Positions 19,154 through 26,451 of a stretch of DNA of 54,672 nt are shown piece by piece. How positions within the stretch are numbered: the first letter of the stretch is position 1; each line of letters begins with the position of its first letter. The stretch covers positions 1 to 54,672 of the forward strand of contig NZ_JAHKSH010000008.1 of NCBI RefSeq assembly GCF_019720895.1, given 5' to 3'. This DNA is from Microbacterium salitolerans (GTDB lineage Bacteria; Actinomycetota; Actinomycetes; Actinomycetales; Microbacteriaceae). Under the pieces are notes generated by a model. That model saw only the letters and a list, made by a program, of their open reading frames with translations, was not told where the DNA came from and made no database searches. The translations under genes and the position numbers were made by a program.

Positions 19154-19182
19154 AGGATGACCGCGCGGGCTGACGGTGCCAA
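19154..19182 (-). promoter_or_regulatory. Promoter of the sulfur operon
   Basis: On the minus strand: TTGGCA (19182-19177), a 17-base spacer and CATCCT (19159-19154), seven bases before the ATG at 19146. The message is probably leaderless, so there is no room for a riboswitch. Confidence 0.6.
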
Positions 19183-19221
19183 AGCGGGCCGCAACATCTC
19201 GACACATCGCATCGGCGTCGA

Positions 19222-19251
19222 TTGTCGTCCGCGATCGCGGCGCGCTACTGT
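19222..19251 (+). promoter_or_regulatory. Candidate promoter of the LldR-like regulator
   Basis: TTGTCG (19222-19227), an 18-base spacer and TACTGT (19246-19251). The -10 box overlaps the palindromic operator that starts at 19249. Confidence 0.5.
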
Positions 19252-19263
19252 GGTCAGACCACA
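19249..19263. promoter_or_regulatory. FadR/LldR-type operator palindrome
   Basis: TGTGGT-CAG-ACCACA: perfect 6-base arms around 3 bases. The core TGGTNNNACCA is the classical operator pattern of the FadR/LldR branch of GntR regulators. It overlaps the -10 box of the adjacent regulator gene. Confidence 0.7.
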
Positions 19264-19281
19264 TATTCAGGCGGGAGCACG

Positions 19282-19977
19282 ATGGCGGAGACGAAGGCGT
19301 GGCGCGTCGTTCTCGAGCACGTCGAGCGCTCGCTGCGCGATGGATCCCTCGGGCCCGGCGCTCGACTTCCCGGCGAACGCGACCTCGCGACGCAGCTGGG
19401 CGTCGGGCGCTCGAGTGTGCGCGAGGCGCTGCGCGTGCTCGAGGTCATGGGCGTACTGCACACGGCGACCGGATCCGGCCCGCGTGCGGGGGCCGTCATC
19501 ACCACGTCGGCCGGGTCGGGCGTCGCGCAGGTGCTGGGGCTGCAGGCCGCGGCACAGGCCTTCGACTTCGACGATGTCGTCGAGACGCGCCTCGTCATCG
19601 AGGCCGCCGTCGTGTCGTCGCTCGCGGCGGTCCGTCCCGACCTCGACGAGGCGGCGATCCTGCTCGACGCGATGGACGACGTCTCCCTCGCATCCGACGA
19701 GTTCCTCGCGCTCGACGCGCGCTTCCACGGGATCCTCGCGGAGGCCACCGGCAACGCCGTCTTCGGCACGATCATGACGGGACTGCGGGCGGCGATCGAG
19801 GCGTACGTGCGCCACGGCGCGCACGAGATCGACGACTGGCCGGCCACGCGCGACCGACTGCAGAGCGAGCACCGCGCGGTGCTCGACGCGATCGACGCCG
19901 GCGACGCCGACGGGGCGCGCTCCCGGATCCACGACCACATCAGCGGGTACTACGCGCAGACGCGCGCCCGCTCCTAG
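19282..19977 (+). CDS. FadR-subfamily GntR regulator, probably lactate-responsive (LldR-like)
   Basis: A 231-residue regulator with an N-terminal winged helix (GPGARLPGERDLATQLGVGR, then SSVREALRVLEVMG) and an all-helical FCD ligand domain. The metal-site histidines of the FCD are suggested by DARFHGILAEATGN and HRAVLDAIDAGDADGARSRIHDHI. The ATG follows GCGGGAG at a normal distance. It lies 21 bases before an FMN-dependent hydroxy-acid dehydrogenase and behind a TGGTNNNACCA operator, so repression of itself and lldD in the absence of lactate is the likely scheme. Confidence 0.88.
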   Translation: MAETKAWRVVLEHVERSLRDGSLGPGARLPGERDLATQLGVGRSSVREALRVLEVMGVLHTATGSGPRAGAVITTSAGSGVAQVLGLQAAAQAFDFDDVVETRLVIEAAVVSSLAAVRPDLDEAAILLDAMDDVSLASDEFLALDARFHGILAEATGNAVFGTIMTGLRAAIEAYVRHGAHEIDDWPATRDRLQSEHRAVLDAIDAGDADGARSRIHDHISGYYAQTRARS

Positions 19978-19998
19978 ACGCTCGACGAGAGGACACAC

Positions 19999-21228
19999 AT
20001 GGTTCAGCGACAGATCCCGAACCCGGCAGACGTGCTGGAGTTCCTCAAGATCAAGATGCCCGAGTTCGGCAAGGACGCCCGTCTGAAGAAGGCGCTGACG
20101 ATCTCCGACCTGCGGAGCATCGCGAAGCGGCGCACGCCCGCCGCGGCGTTCGACTACACCGACGGCGCGGCCGACTACGAGCTGTCGATCCAGCGCGCAC
20201 GACAGGCGTTCGAGGACATCGAGTTCCATCCCGACGTGCTCACGCCGGCCGAGAACGTCGACACGACGACCGAGATCCTCGGCGGATCCTCTGCGCTCCC
20301 GTTCGGTATCGCACCGACCGGATTCACGCGCCTCATGCAGACCGAGGGCGAGACCGCCGGTGCGGGCGCGGCCGGTGCCGCGGGGATCCCCTTCACGCTC
20401 TCGACGCTCGGCACGACGTCGATCGAGGACGTCAAGAAGGCCAACCCGAACGGGCGCAACTGGTTCCAGCTGTACGTGATGCGCGACCGCGACATCTCCT
20501 ACGGCCTCGTCGAACGCGCCGCCCAGGCGGGCTTCGACACGCTGCAGTTCACGGTCGACACCCCGATCGCCGGCAACCGCATGCGCGACGCCCGCAACGG
20601 GTTCTCGATCCCGCCGCAGCTGTCGCTCGGCACGATCGCCAACGCGATCCCGCGGCCGTGGTGGTGGATCGACTTCCTCACCACCCCGAAGCTCGAGTTC
20701 GCGTCGCTGTCGTCGACGGGCGGCACCGTGGGCGACCTGCTCAACTCGGCGATGGATCCGACGATCGGCTACGACGACCTCGCGACGATCCGCGAGATGT
20801 GGCCCGGCAAGATCGTCGTGAAGGGCGTGCAGAACGTCCCCGACGCGGTCAAGCTCATCGACCTCGGCGTCGACGGCATCATCCTCTCGAACCACGGCGG
20901 CCGCCAGCTCGACCGTGCCCCGATCCCGTTCCGCCTGCTGCCGAAGGTCGTGAAGGAGGTCGGCCAGGACGCGACGGTCATGGTCGACACCGGCATCATG
21001 AACGGGCAGGACATCGTCGCCTCGATGGCCCTCGGCGCGAAGTTCACTCTCATCGGCCGCGCCTACCTGTACGGCCTCATGGCCGGTGGGCGCGAGGGTG
21101 TCGATCGCACGATCGAGATCCTCGGCAGCGAGGTGCGTCGCACGATGGCGCTGCTCGGCGTCTCGTCGATCGAGGAGCTCGAGCCGCGCCACGTCACGCA
21201 GCTCGCCCGGCTCGTGCCTGTGGCGTAG
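19999..21228 (+). CDS. lldD: FMN-dependent L-lactate (alpha-hydroxy acid) dehydrogenase
   Basis: Oxidises a 2-hydroxy acid, most likely L-lactate, to the keto acid and passes electrons to the quinone pool. It has 409 residues. The FMN/active-site signature SNHGGRQLD with its catalytic histidine is present. [15 protein letters not shown] is the N-terminal flavin region, and VVKGVQN carries the FMN-binding lysine. The region [19 protein letters not shown] matches the membrane-associating loop found in LldD-type enzymes. It is 21 bases after the regulator and most likely in one operon with it. Confidence 0.9.
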   Translation: MVQRQIPNPADVLEFLKIKMPEFGKDARLKKALTISDLRSIAKRRTPAAAFDYTDGAADYELSIQRARQAFEDIEFHPDVLTPAENVDTTTEILGGSSALPFGIAPTGFTRLMQTEGETAGAGAAGAAGIPFTLSTLGTTSIEDVKKANPNGRNWFQLYVMRDRDISYGLVERAAQAGFDTLQFTVDTPIAGNRMRDARNGFSIPPQLSLGTIANAIPRPWWWIDFLTTPKLEFASLSSTGGTVGDLLNSAMDPTIGYDDLATIREMWPGKIVVKGVQNVPDAVKLIDLGVDGIILSNHGGRQLDRAPIPFRLLPKVVKEVGQDATVMVDTGIMNGQDIVASMALGAKFTLIGRAYLYGLMAGGREGVDRTIEILGSEVRRTMALLGVSSIEELEPRHVTQLARLVPVA

Positions 21229-21256
21229 GAGCGCGACGCGCGCGGGCCGACCTCGG

Positions 21257-21286
21257 TTCGACGGTGGTATCCGGATCGGCTAGACT
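21257..21286 (+). promoter_or_regulatory. Promoter of tRNA-Pro
   Basis: TTCGAC (21257-21262), an 18-base spacer and TAGACT (21281-21286), 13 bases before the mature 5' end of the tRNA. Confidence 0.55.
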
Positions 21287-21299
21287 TATCTGGTTGCCA

Positions 21300-21374
<75 letters not shown>

Positions 21375-21383
21375 ATCAGCATC

Positions 21384-21417
21384 AGAGGGCCCAGCCGTTT
21401 CGGCTGGGCCCTCTTTT
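21384..21417 (+). terminator. Terminator of tRNA-Pro
   Basis: Perfect 14-base arms (21384-21397 and 21401-21414) around a TTT loop, followed by a short T-run. A normal intrinsic terminator. Confidence 0.85.
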
Positions 21418-21463
21418 CGTGTCCGGGGCCCGAGAACTGCGGGGCGTGCGATCCGCTCAGGCG

Positions 21464-21485
21464 GGAGGGGTGCCATCGCCCCTCC
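21464..21485. repeat. Inverted repeat over the -35 region of the sugar-acid regulator
   Basis: GGAGGGG (21464-21470) and CCCCTCC (21479-21485) flank 8 bases. It covers the candidate -35 box of the GntR gene and may be an operator, or a remnant hairpin. Confidence 0.45.
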
Positions 21486-21498
21486 TCTCATATATGAT
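21470..21498 (+). promoter_or_regulatory. Promoter of the sugar-acid cassette regulator
   Basis: GTGCCA (21470-21475), a 17-base spacer and TATGAT (21493-21498), which is very close to consensus. The palindrome TCATATATGA (21488-21497) overlaps the -10 box and is a candidate GntR operator. A GTG follows seven bases after the box. Confidence 0.6.
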
Positions 21499-21505
21499 GT
21501 ACGAC

Positions 21506-22159
21506 GTGTCCACGATGCCTGCCTTTCCCGCCTCCCCGCCCTCTCGGACGGAGTTCGCTCTCCAGACGATCAAGCAGCGCATCCTCAGCGGTCAGTTCGC
21601 CCCGGGTGAAGCTCTCGTGGAATCGGAGCTCGCTCACGAGCTCGCGATGTCGAAGACGCCGGTGCGCGAGGCGCTCAAGACGCTCGAGACGAGCGGTCTC
21701 GTCGTCGTGCAGCCGTACATCGGCGTCCGCGTCCGATCGCTCAGCCAAGCTGACGCGATCGCGATCTACGAGACACGGCTGCTCCTTGAGCCTGAGGCTG
21801 TGCGCCGGAGCGTCGCCCGTGGCGTCGACTCGGCGCGTGCCCGGACAGCGCTCGAGGAGGCGCAGCTCGCATCGGACGCGCCCACTCGAAGTCTTGCGAA
21901 TCGTGCCTTCCATGCGTCGCTCTGGGCGGGTGCACACAACGCCGTCCTCACCGGGATCCTGGAGGGGCTGCGCGACCAGACTGCTCTCGCGGCAGTCGGC
22001 ACCTGGTCACGTGACCCCAGCTGGCGCGGCGAAGCAGATGAGCACGACCGCATCCTCGCCGCGGTCGAGGCGGCCGACGCCGACCGCGCCGCCGAGCTGA
22101 CCCGTCGGCACATTGCCGGCTTCCTCGAACGGCTTCGCCAGGGAGGAGCGACTACCTGA
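21506..22159 (+). CDS. GntR-family (FadR subfamily) regulator of the sugar-acid cassette
   Basis: A regulator of about 217 residues with an N-terminal winged helix (FALQTIKQRILSGQFAPGEA, ELAHELAMSKTPVREALKTL) and a C-terminal FCD domain (NRAFHASLWAGAHN, DEHDRILAAVEAADADRAAE). Three starts are possible: ATG at 21494 or 21497, both inside the -10 box, and GTG at 21506, seven bases past it. I chose GTG 21506 because a transcript from that promoter could not contain the two ATGs. ATG 21515 is a further option. It is first in line with a transporter and two sugar-acid enzymes, whose inducer it probably senses. Confidence 0.85.
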   Translation: MSTMPAFPASPPSRTEFALQTIKQRILSGQFAPGEALVESELAHELAMSKTPVREALKTLETSGLVVVQPYIGVRVRSLSQADAIAIYETRLLLEPEAVRRSVARGVDSARARTALEEAQLASDAPTRSLANRAFHASLWAGAHNAVLTGILEGLRDQTALAAVGTWSRDPSWRGEADEHDRILAAVEAADADRAAELTRRHIAGFLERLRQGGATT

Positions 22160-22163
22160 CAGC

Positions 22164-22230
22164 GAGGTGCGGCCCGTTCACCGCCAAGATCCCGGACCGC
22201 ACCTCTGGAACCGTGCTCACTTCGGAGCAC
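22164..22230. repeat. Two inverted repeats in the leader of the MFS gene
   Basis: GAGGTGCGG (22164-22172) pairs with CCGCACCTC (22197-22205) across 24 bases. GTGCTC (22213-22218) pairs with GAGCAC (22225-22230) across 6 bases. Both lie between the regulator stop and the ribosome site AAGGAG at 22240. They may be an operator or mRNA hairpins. Confidence 0.5.
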
Positions 22231-22250
22231 ACGTCACTCAAGGAGCAACG

Positions 22251-23606
22251 ATGCTTCATCGTACAAATTCTGGGGCGCGCATCGCCGCGCGTGCCCGCCG
22301 AAGCCAGATGCGCTGGGCCATCGTGGCCTTCTCAGCGCTCGGTCTCACGATCGCCTATCTCGATAGGGCTGCGCTCAGCGTCGCGCTGCCGTTCATGTCT
22401 GAAGAGTTCCACGTCAGCCCCGCCGTGCAGGGTGTGCTCCTCTCGTCGTTCTTCTGGACGTACGCCCTGTTCCAGCTGCCATCGGGGTGGCTGCTCGACA
22501 AGTTCGGTCCGCGTGTCATCTATCCGATCGCGGTCGGCTGGTGGTCGATCTGGACCGCCCTGACCGCAGTTGCCACCGGCGTCACCAGTGTGATCGTCTT
22601 CCGCCTCGGTCTGGGGATCGGCGAGGCCCCGGTGCAACCCGCGAACGTCAAGGTCGTCTCGAAATGGTTCCCGCGCCGCGAGCGGGCCTTCGCCTCCAGT
22701 CTGTTCGATATGGGGCAGCAGATCGGATCGGCGCTGTCGATCCCGGTCGTCACCGCGATCGCCGTGTTCGCCGGGTGGCGGTGGGCGTTCGTCGTCATCG
22801 GCGCGGTCGGTCTGCTCTGGATCGTGGGCTGGCTTGCCGTCTACCGCGCGCCGGAGAACCATCGCTTCGTCAACGCTGAAGAGCTCGCATACATTCGCTC
22901 TGACCAGGCCGAGATGGTCATGGCCGCCGGAGACGCTCCGCGGTGGCGCGACCTCCTGCGCGACAATCAGGTGTGGGCGCTCATGTTCGGCTATGTCTTC
23001 CGCTCACTTGCGGGGGCCTTCTTTCTCACCTGGTACCCGAGCTACCTGCTGAACGCGCGGGGTTTCACCGAAGCTGAGTTCGGCATGGTCGGGGCGCTCC
23101 CGGCGGTCATCGGGATCGGGTCGACGGTGCTCGGCGGGATCGTGTCCGATCGGATGCTCGCCTCCGGCCTGTCGCCGAACGTGGCTCGCAAGGTGCCGAT
23201 CATCGCCGGGCTTGTGCTCAGCGCGTGCATCGGCTTCAGCCCCTTCGTCGAGAGCAACGTCGTTCTCATGGTGATCCTCACGGTCTCGAGCGCGGCTCAC
23301 TCCTTCGCGGGGGCCGCCATCCTGAGCCTGCCGGCGGAGGTGTCGCGCTCGCCCGAGCAGGTCGGTTCGCTCGCCGGGTTCCAGAACTTCGGCTCGCAGC
23401 TCGGCAATCTCATCAGTCCGATCGCGATCGGCATCTTCCTCACCTTCTCGGGCGGCTCGTACCAGGGCCCGCTCGTCTTCGCCGCGATCAGCTGCCTCGT
23501 GAGTGCCGCGATCTACGGCTTCTGGGTGCGCATCAAGCCGATTGTGGCCATCTCCGAGGGGACGGACCCCGCGGACGTCAGAACGGAGCACCATGACAAC
23601 GTCTGA
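22251..23606 (+). CDS. MFS transporter, anion:cation symporter (sugar-acid) type
   Basis: A 451-residue transporter with about twelve membrane segments. The first loop has the MFS signature DKFGPRVIYPIAVG, after AYLDRAALSVALPF, which is typical of the ACS family that includes glucarate, galactonate and hexuronate permeases. The ATG follows AAGGAGCAACG. Its stop overlaps the next gene by 14 bases, so transporter and enzymes are translated together. Import of an aldonate or aldarate is inferred from the family and the two enzymes downstream. Confidence 0.88.
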   Translation: MLHRTNSGARIAARARRSQMRWAIVAFSALGLTIAYLDRAALSVALPFMSEEFHVSPAVQGVLLSSFFWTYALFQLPSGWLLDKFGPRVIYPIAVGWWSIWTALTAVATGVTSVIVFRLGLGIGEAPVQPANVKVVSKWFPRRERAFASSLFDMGQQIGSALSIPVVTAIAVFAGWRWAFVVIGAVGLLWIVGWLAVYRAPENHRFVNAEELAYIRSDQAEMVMAAGDAPRWRDLLRDNQVWALMFGYVFRSLAGAFFLTWYPSYLLNARGFTEAEFGMVGALPAVIGIGSTVLGGIVSDRMLASGLSPNVARKVPIIAGLVLSACIGFSPFVESNVVLMVILTVSSAAHSFAGAAILSLPAEVSRSPEQVGSLAGFQNFGSQLGNLISPIAIGIFLTFSGGSYQGPLVFAAISCLVSAAIYGFWVRIKPIVAISEGTDPADVRTEHHDNV

Positions 23607-24501
23607 AGAGACGGCCGAGCGCCTTCGCACGGTCGTCGGGATCCCCGTCGTCCCGTACGCACGAGACGGATCTGTCGACCTCGCCCGTGCGGCCGAGCTC
23701 ACCGATCGGCTGGTTGCCGGCGGTATGACCGCGCTCACGCCCAACGGCAACACCGGTGAGTTCTATGCACTGTCTCCCCGCGAGCGAGCCGAGGTGATGC
23801 GCACGGTGATCGATGCCGGCGGCGACCGCGCGGTGATGATCGTGGGGGTCGGGCTCGATCTCGCGTCGGCGAAGGCGGAGGCCGCCGCGGCGGCGGACCT
23901 CGGCGCGCACGCGATCATGGTCCACCAGCCCGTCGTGCCCTACATGTCACGGACCGGGTGGATCGACTACGTCTCGGACATCGCGTGTTCCGTCCCCGGG
24001 GTCGCGGTGCTGCCGTATGTGAGCTCGCCGGCGATTCGAGGAGCGGATCTCGCGCAGCTCGTCGAGAGAGCCCCCAACGTCGTTGGTGTGAAGTACTCGG
24101 TGCCCGACCCGGTGACGTTCGCCGAGACGGTGACCGAGGCCGCGGTCGATGTGCTGTGGATCGCCGGCCTCGCCGAATCGTACGCACCTTCGGCATGGCA
24201 AGCCGGTGCGCGCGCTTTCACCTCCGGCCTGGTGAACGTGACCACCGACATCCCGTTGGTTCTCCTCGATGCCCTGCGTGGGCGCGATACGGAGACGGTC
24301 GAAGCCACCTGGTCGACCATCCACCGCTTCGAGCAGCTGCGCGCACGCGACCGAAGCGCAGACAACGTCTCGGTCGTCAAGGAGGCCATGCATCAGCTCG
24401 GCCTCTGCGACCGGTCGGTTCGTCCGCCGAGCACGGTGCTTTCGGAAGACGACCGGCGCGAGGTCTCCACCATCCTGGCGAGCTGGAAGGCGAGCGCATG
24501 A
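23593..24501 (+). CDS. DHDPS-family aldolase/dehydratase acting on a 2-keto-3-deoxy sugar acid
   Basis: A 302-residue TIM-barrel class I lyase. The Schiff-base lysine is K167 (VVGVKYSVPD), the partner tyrosine is Y142 (VLPYVSS), and TPNGNTGEFYALS (about 49-61) is the substrate loop. NGNTGE is the pattern of keto-deoxy-sugar acid lyases and 5-dehydro-4-deoxyglucarate dehydratase, whereas DapA has GTTGE. It overlaps the MFS gene by 14 bases and the enolase-superfamily gene by 4. It would use the 2-keto-3-deoxy product of that dehydratase. Whether it cleaves to pyruvate or dehydrates/decarboxylates is open. Confidence 0.85.
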   Translation: MTTSEETAERLRTVVGIPVVPYARDGSVDLARAAELTDRLVAGGMTALTPNGNTGEFYALSPRERAEVMRTVIDAGGDRAVMIVGVGLDLASAKAEAAAAADLGAHAIMVHQPVVPYMSRTGWIDYVSDIACSVPGVAVLPYVSSPAIRGADLAQLVERAPNVVGVKYSVPDPVTFAETVTEAAVDVLWIAGLAESYAPSAWQAGARAFTSGLVNVTTDIPLVLLDALRGRDTETVEATWSTIHRFEQLRARDRSADNVSVVKEAMHQLGLCDRSVRPPSTVLSEDDRREVSTILASWKASA

Positions 24502-25634
24502 TCATCGAACGCGTCACCACCTACCTGCAGCGGGTCGGCGACCGACCGCGCGTGCTGCTGCGCGTCACGACGGACGACGGCATCGATGGGTGGGCCGAGA
24601 TCTACAACCATGGACCCGATCTCGCATACCCGGCGATTGTCGAGTATCTCGCCGCGCAGATCGCGGGCATCGACGCCACCCGAGTCGCCTTCGTGAACCA
24701 GCTTCTCCATCAATCCGCGCGCTTTCCGCAGGGGGCGCTCGGACTCGCCGCGATCGCCGCCGTCGACCACGCGCTCTGGGACATCGCCGCGAAGGCGGTC
24801 GGCGTTCCCGTCTACCAGCTGCTCGGCGGACGTGTCCGTGATCGAGTGCGCGTCTACGCCGGCCTCTATTCGGCCCCAGACGTCGACCAGCTCGTCGACA
24901 CCACTGCCGGCCTCCACGAGAGTCTCGGAGTGGACGCGTTCAAGCTGAGTCCCTATCGACGCAACCTGCACCGGTCACGCTTCGGCCTCGTGGCGCGGGA
25001 ACTCGGCGACTGGTTCGGAGAGATCCGCGCCACGCACCCAGCAGAATGGGAGTTCGCGTTCGACGCGCATGCGTGCCTGTGGGAACCGAGGCAAGCCGTC
25101 GACCTCGCGGCCGCGCTCGCACCCCACGAGCCTCTCTTCCTCGAGGAGCCCCTCCGTCCCGAGTATCTGCCTGCCTGGGGACGGATCCGCAGCGAGCTCG
25201 CTGTTCCGCTCGCGACCGGAGAATCTCTCTACTCGCCGAACGAGTTCCTCGGTCTGCTGTCGGTCCAGGGGGCCGACATCATCCAGCCGGATATCTGCGT
25301 CGTCGGCGGACTCACTCAGATGCGCAAGATCGCGGCGCTCGCGGAAGCACACGATGTCCCCGTGGCGCCGCACAATCCGCTCGGGCCGCTCGCCACGGCG
25401 GCGAACGTGCATTTCGCGGCGGCCACGTGGAACTTTTCGATTCTCGAGTACAAGCCAGACGATGTGGCTTGGTGTCATGATCCCTACATCCCCGTCGACG
25501 GACACATCGAATTGCGGCCGGACCGGCCAGGGTGGGGCATCGAGATCGACGAGACGGCGCTGGCGAACGACGACTGGGTGCACTGGGAGCGCCGTGTGCC
25601 GGTGCGAAGGGACGGGTCCACGGCATGGATGTGA
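24498..25634 (+). CDS. Enolase-superfamily sugar-acid dehydratase (mandelate racemase/MLE family)
   Basis: A 378-residue member of the mandelate racemase family. Likely metal ligands are D189 (FDAHACL), E216 (FLEEPL) and E242 (TGES). D265 (IQPDI) and H292 (APHNPLGP) form the usual Asp-His dyad, and H191 in the DAH motif resembles the D-x-H of galactonate and mannonate dehydratases. W311 and E317 lie in the capping end region. It overlaps the previous gene by four bases (ATGA) and ends the cassette. A dehydration of an aldonate or aldarate to a 2-keto-3-deoxy acid is the best guess; the exact sugar is not determined. Confidence 0.87.
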   Translation: MIIERVTTYLQRVGDRPRVLLRVTTDDGIDGWAEIYNHGPDLAYPAIVEYLAAQIAGIDATRVAFVNQLLHQSARFPQGALGLAAIAAVDHALWDIAAKAVGVPVYQLLGGRVRDRVRVYAGLYSAPDVDQLVDTTAGLHESLGVDAFKLSPYRRNLHRSRFGLVARELGDWFGEIRATHPAEWEFAFDAHACLWEPRQAVDLAAALAPHEPLFLEEPLRPEYLPAWGRIRSELAVPLATGESLYSPNEFLGLLSVQGADIIQPDICVVGGLTQMRKIAALAEAHDVPVAPHNPLGPLATAANVHFAAATWNFSILEYKPDDVAWCHDPYIPVDGHIELRPDRPGWGIEIDETALANDDWVHWERRVPVRRDGSTAWM

Positions 25635-25724
25635 CAGCCGACGCCCAGAGAGCGGAAGCGTCGCTGGATTCGGGCACCGCGGCCAGCTCTTCGCGTGGCT
25701 CCGGCTGACCTCACCTTCTGCGCC

Positions 25725-25730
25725 TACCCT
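25725..25730 (+). promoter_or_regulatory. Candidate -10 box of the alarmone synthetase gene
   Basis: TACCCT lies seven bases before the ATG at 25738, with no ribosome site between. A leaderless start is likely. Confidence 0.45.
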
Positions 25731-25737
25731 TGTTTCC

Positions 25738-26337
25738 ATGGATATCGAGGCCGAGGTCAAGGACGCGCTGCGCGCCTACGACCGCTCCCTCGTCGAGTAC
25801 CGCGGGCTGCGCGAGGCGCTGGAGCAGGAGATCCCCCTGCACCTGCGTCAGTGGGGCGTGCCTTACTTCCGTGTCGAGGCCCGAGTGAAGAAGCGCGGCT
25901 CCTTCGAGGAGAAGGTCCGCAGGGATCCGACGAAGCCCGTCCTCGACATGGTCGGCGTGCGCGTCATGGCGTTCTTCCGCAGCGATCTCGCGCAGGTCGA
26001 GAAGATGACGCGACGCCTGTTCGAGGTGGTCGAGGAGTCGTACATCGATAAGGGCGATCTGCTCGGCGACGAGAGCTTCGGATACCGGAGCGTGCAGTTC
26101 GTCGGGCGCACACGCGGGCAGGGAGTGTTCGCCGACTTCCCGGCGGGGCTCCCCGTCGAGGTGCAGATCCGCACGATGCTCGAGCACGTGTGGGCCGAGG
26201 TCGAGCACGACTTCCGGTACAAGCCCCAGAGCGAGCCGCCGAACCCCGAGATCAACCGCCGTTTCGCGCTTACGGCGGCGCTCCTCGAGCAGGCCGATCG
26301 CAACCTCGACGCCATCAGGCGCGAGCTCGAGGACTGA
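25738..26337 (+). CDS. Small alarmone synthetase (GTP pyrophosphokinase, RelA/SpoT domain only)
   Basis: A 199-residue protein that consists of the (p)ppGpp synthetase domain and a short C-terminal helix. Visible motifs are RVEARVKKRGSFEEKVRR (substrate-binding basic loop), VLDMVGVRVMAFF with the metal-binding aspartate, FGYRSVQFV with the tyrosine that stacks on guanine, and VEVQIRTMLEHVWAEVEHD with the catalytic glutamate. It lacks the HD hydrolase, TGS and ACT domains of long RSH enzymes, so it can only make alarmone. It stands alone, just downstream of the sugar-acid cassette. Confidence 0.9.
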   Translation: MDIEAEVKDALRAYDRSLVEYRGLREALEQEIPLHLRQWGVPYFRVEARVKKRGSFEEKVRRDPTKPVLDMVGVRVMAFFRSDLAQVEKMTRRLFEVVEESYIDKGDLLGDESFGYRSVQFVGRTRGQGVFADFPAGLPVEVQIRTMLEHVWAEVEHDFRYKPQSEPPNPEINRRFALTAALLEQADRNLDAIRRELED

Positions 26338-26402
26338 CGCACCCGGCGGACACGGGCAGTTCTCCCCATGGCCGTCTCGGGCGTGTCCTTGACAGACTGA
26401 GG

Positions 26403-26418
26403 GGTCGCGCGCGCGACC
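26403..26418. repeat. Perfect 16-base palindrome upstream of the beta-propeller gene
   Basis: GGTCGCGCGCGCGACC is self-complementary and lies 34 bases before the ATG at 26452. A consensus TTGACA (26389-26394) precedes it, but no -10 box follows at the right distance. It may be an operator or only a GC-rich accident. Confidence 0.35.
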
Positions 26419-26451
26419 TCCCCCTTCGGCGCGCGCGAGGGAGGGATCAGA

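Noticed and set aside
19147-19281. A SAM or other riboswitch before the sulfur operon
   Set aside because: The -10 box lies seven bases before the start codon, so there is no leader in which a riboswitch could fold.
26389-26418. Promoter starting with consensus TTGACA before the beta-propeller gene
   Set aside because: No acceptable -10 box follows at 16-19 bases; the region there is the GC palindrome.
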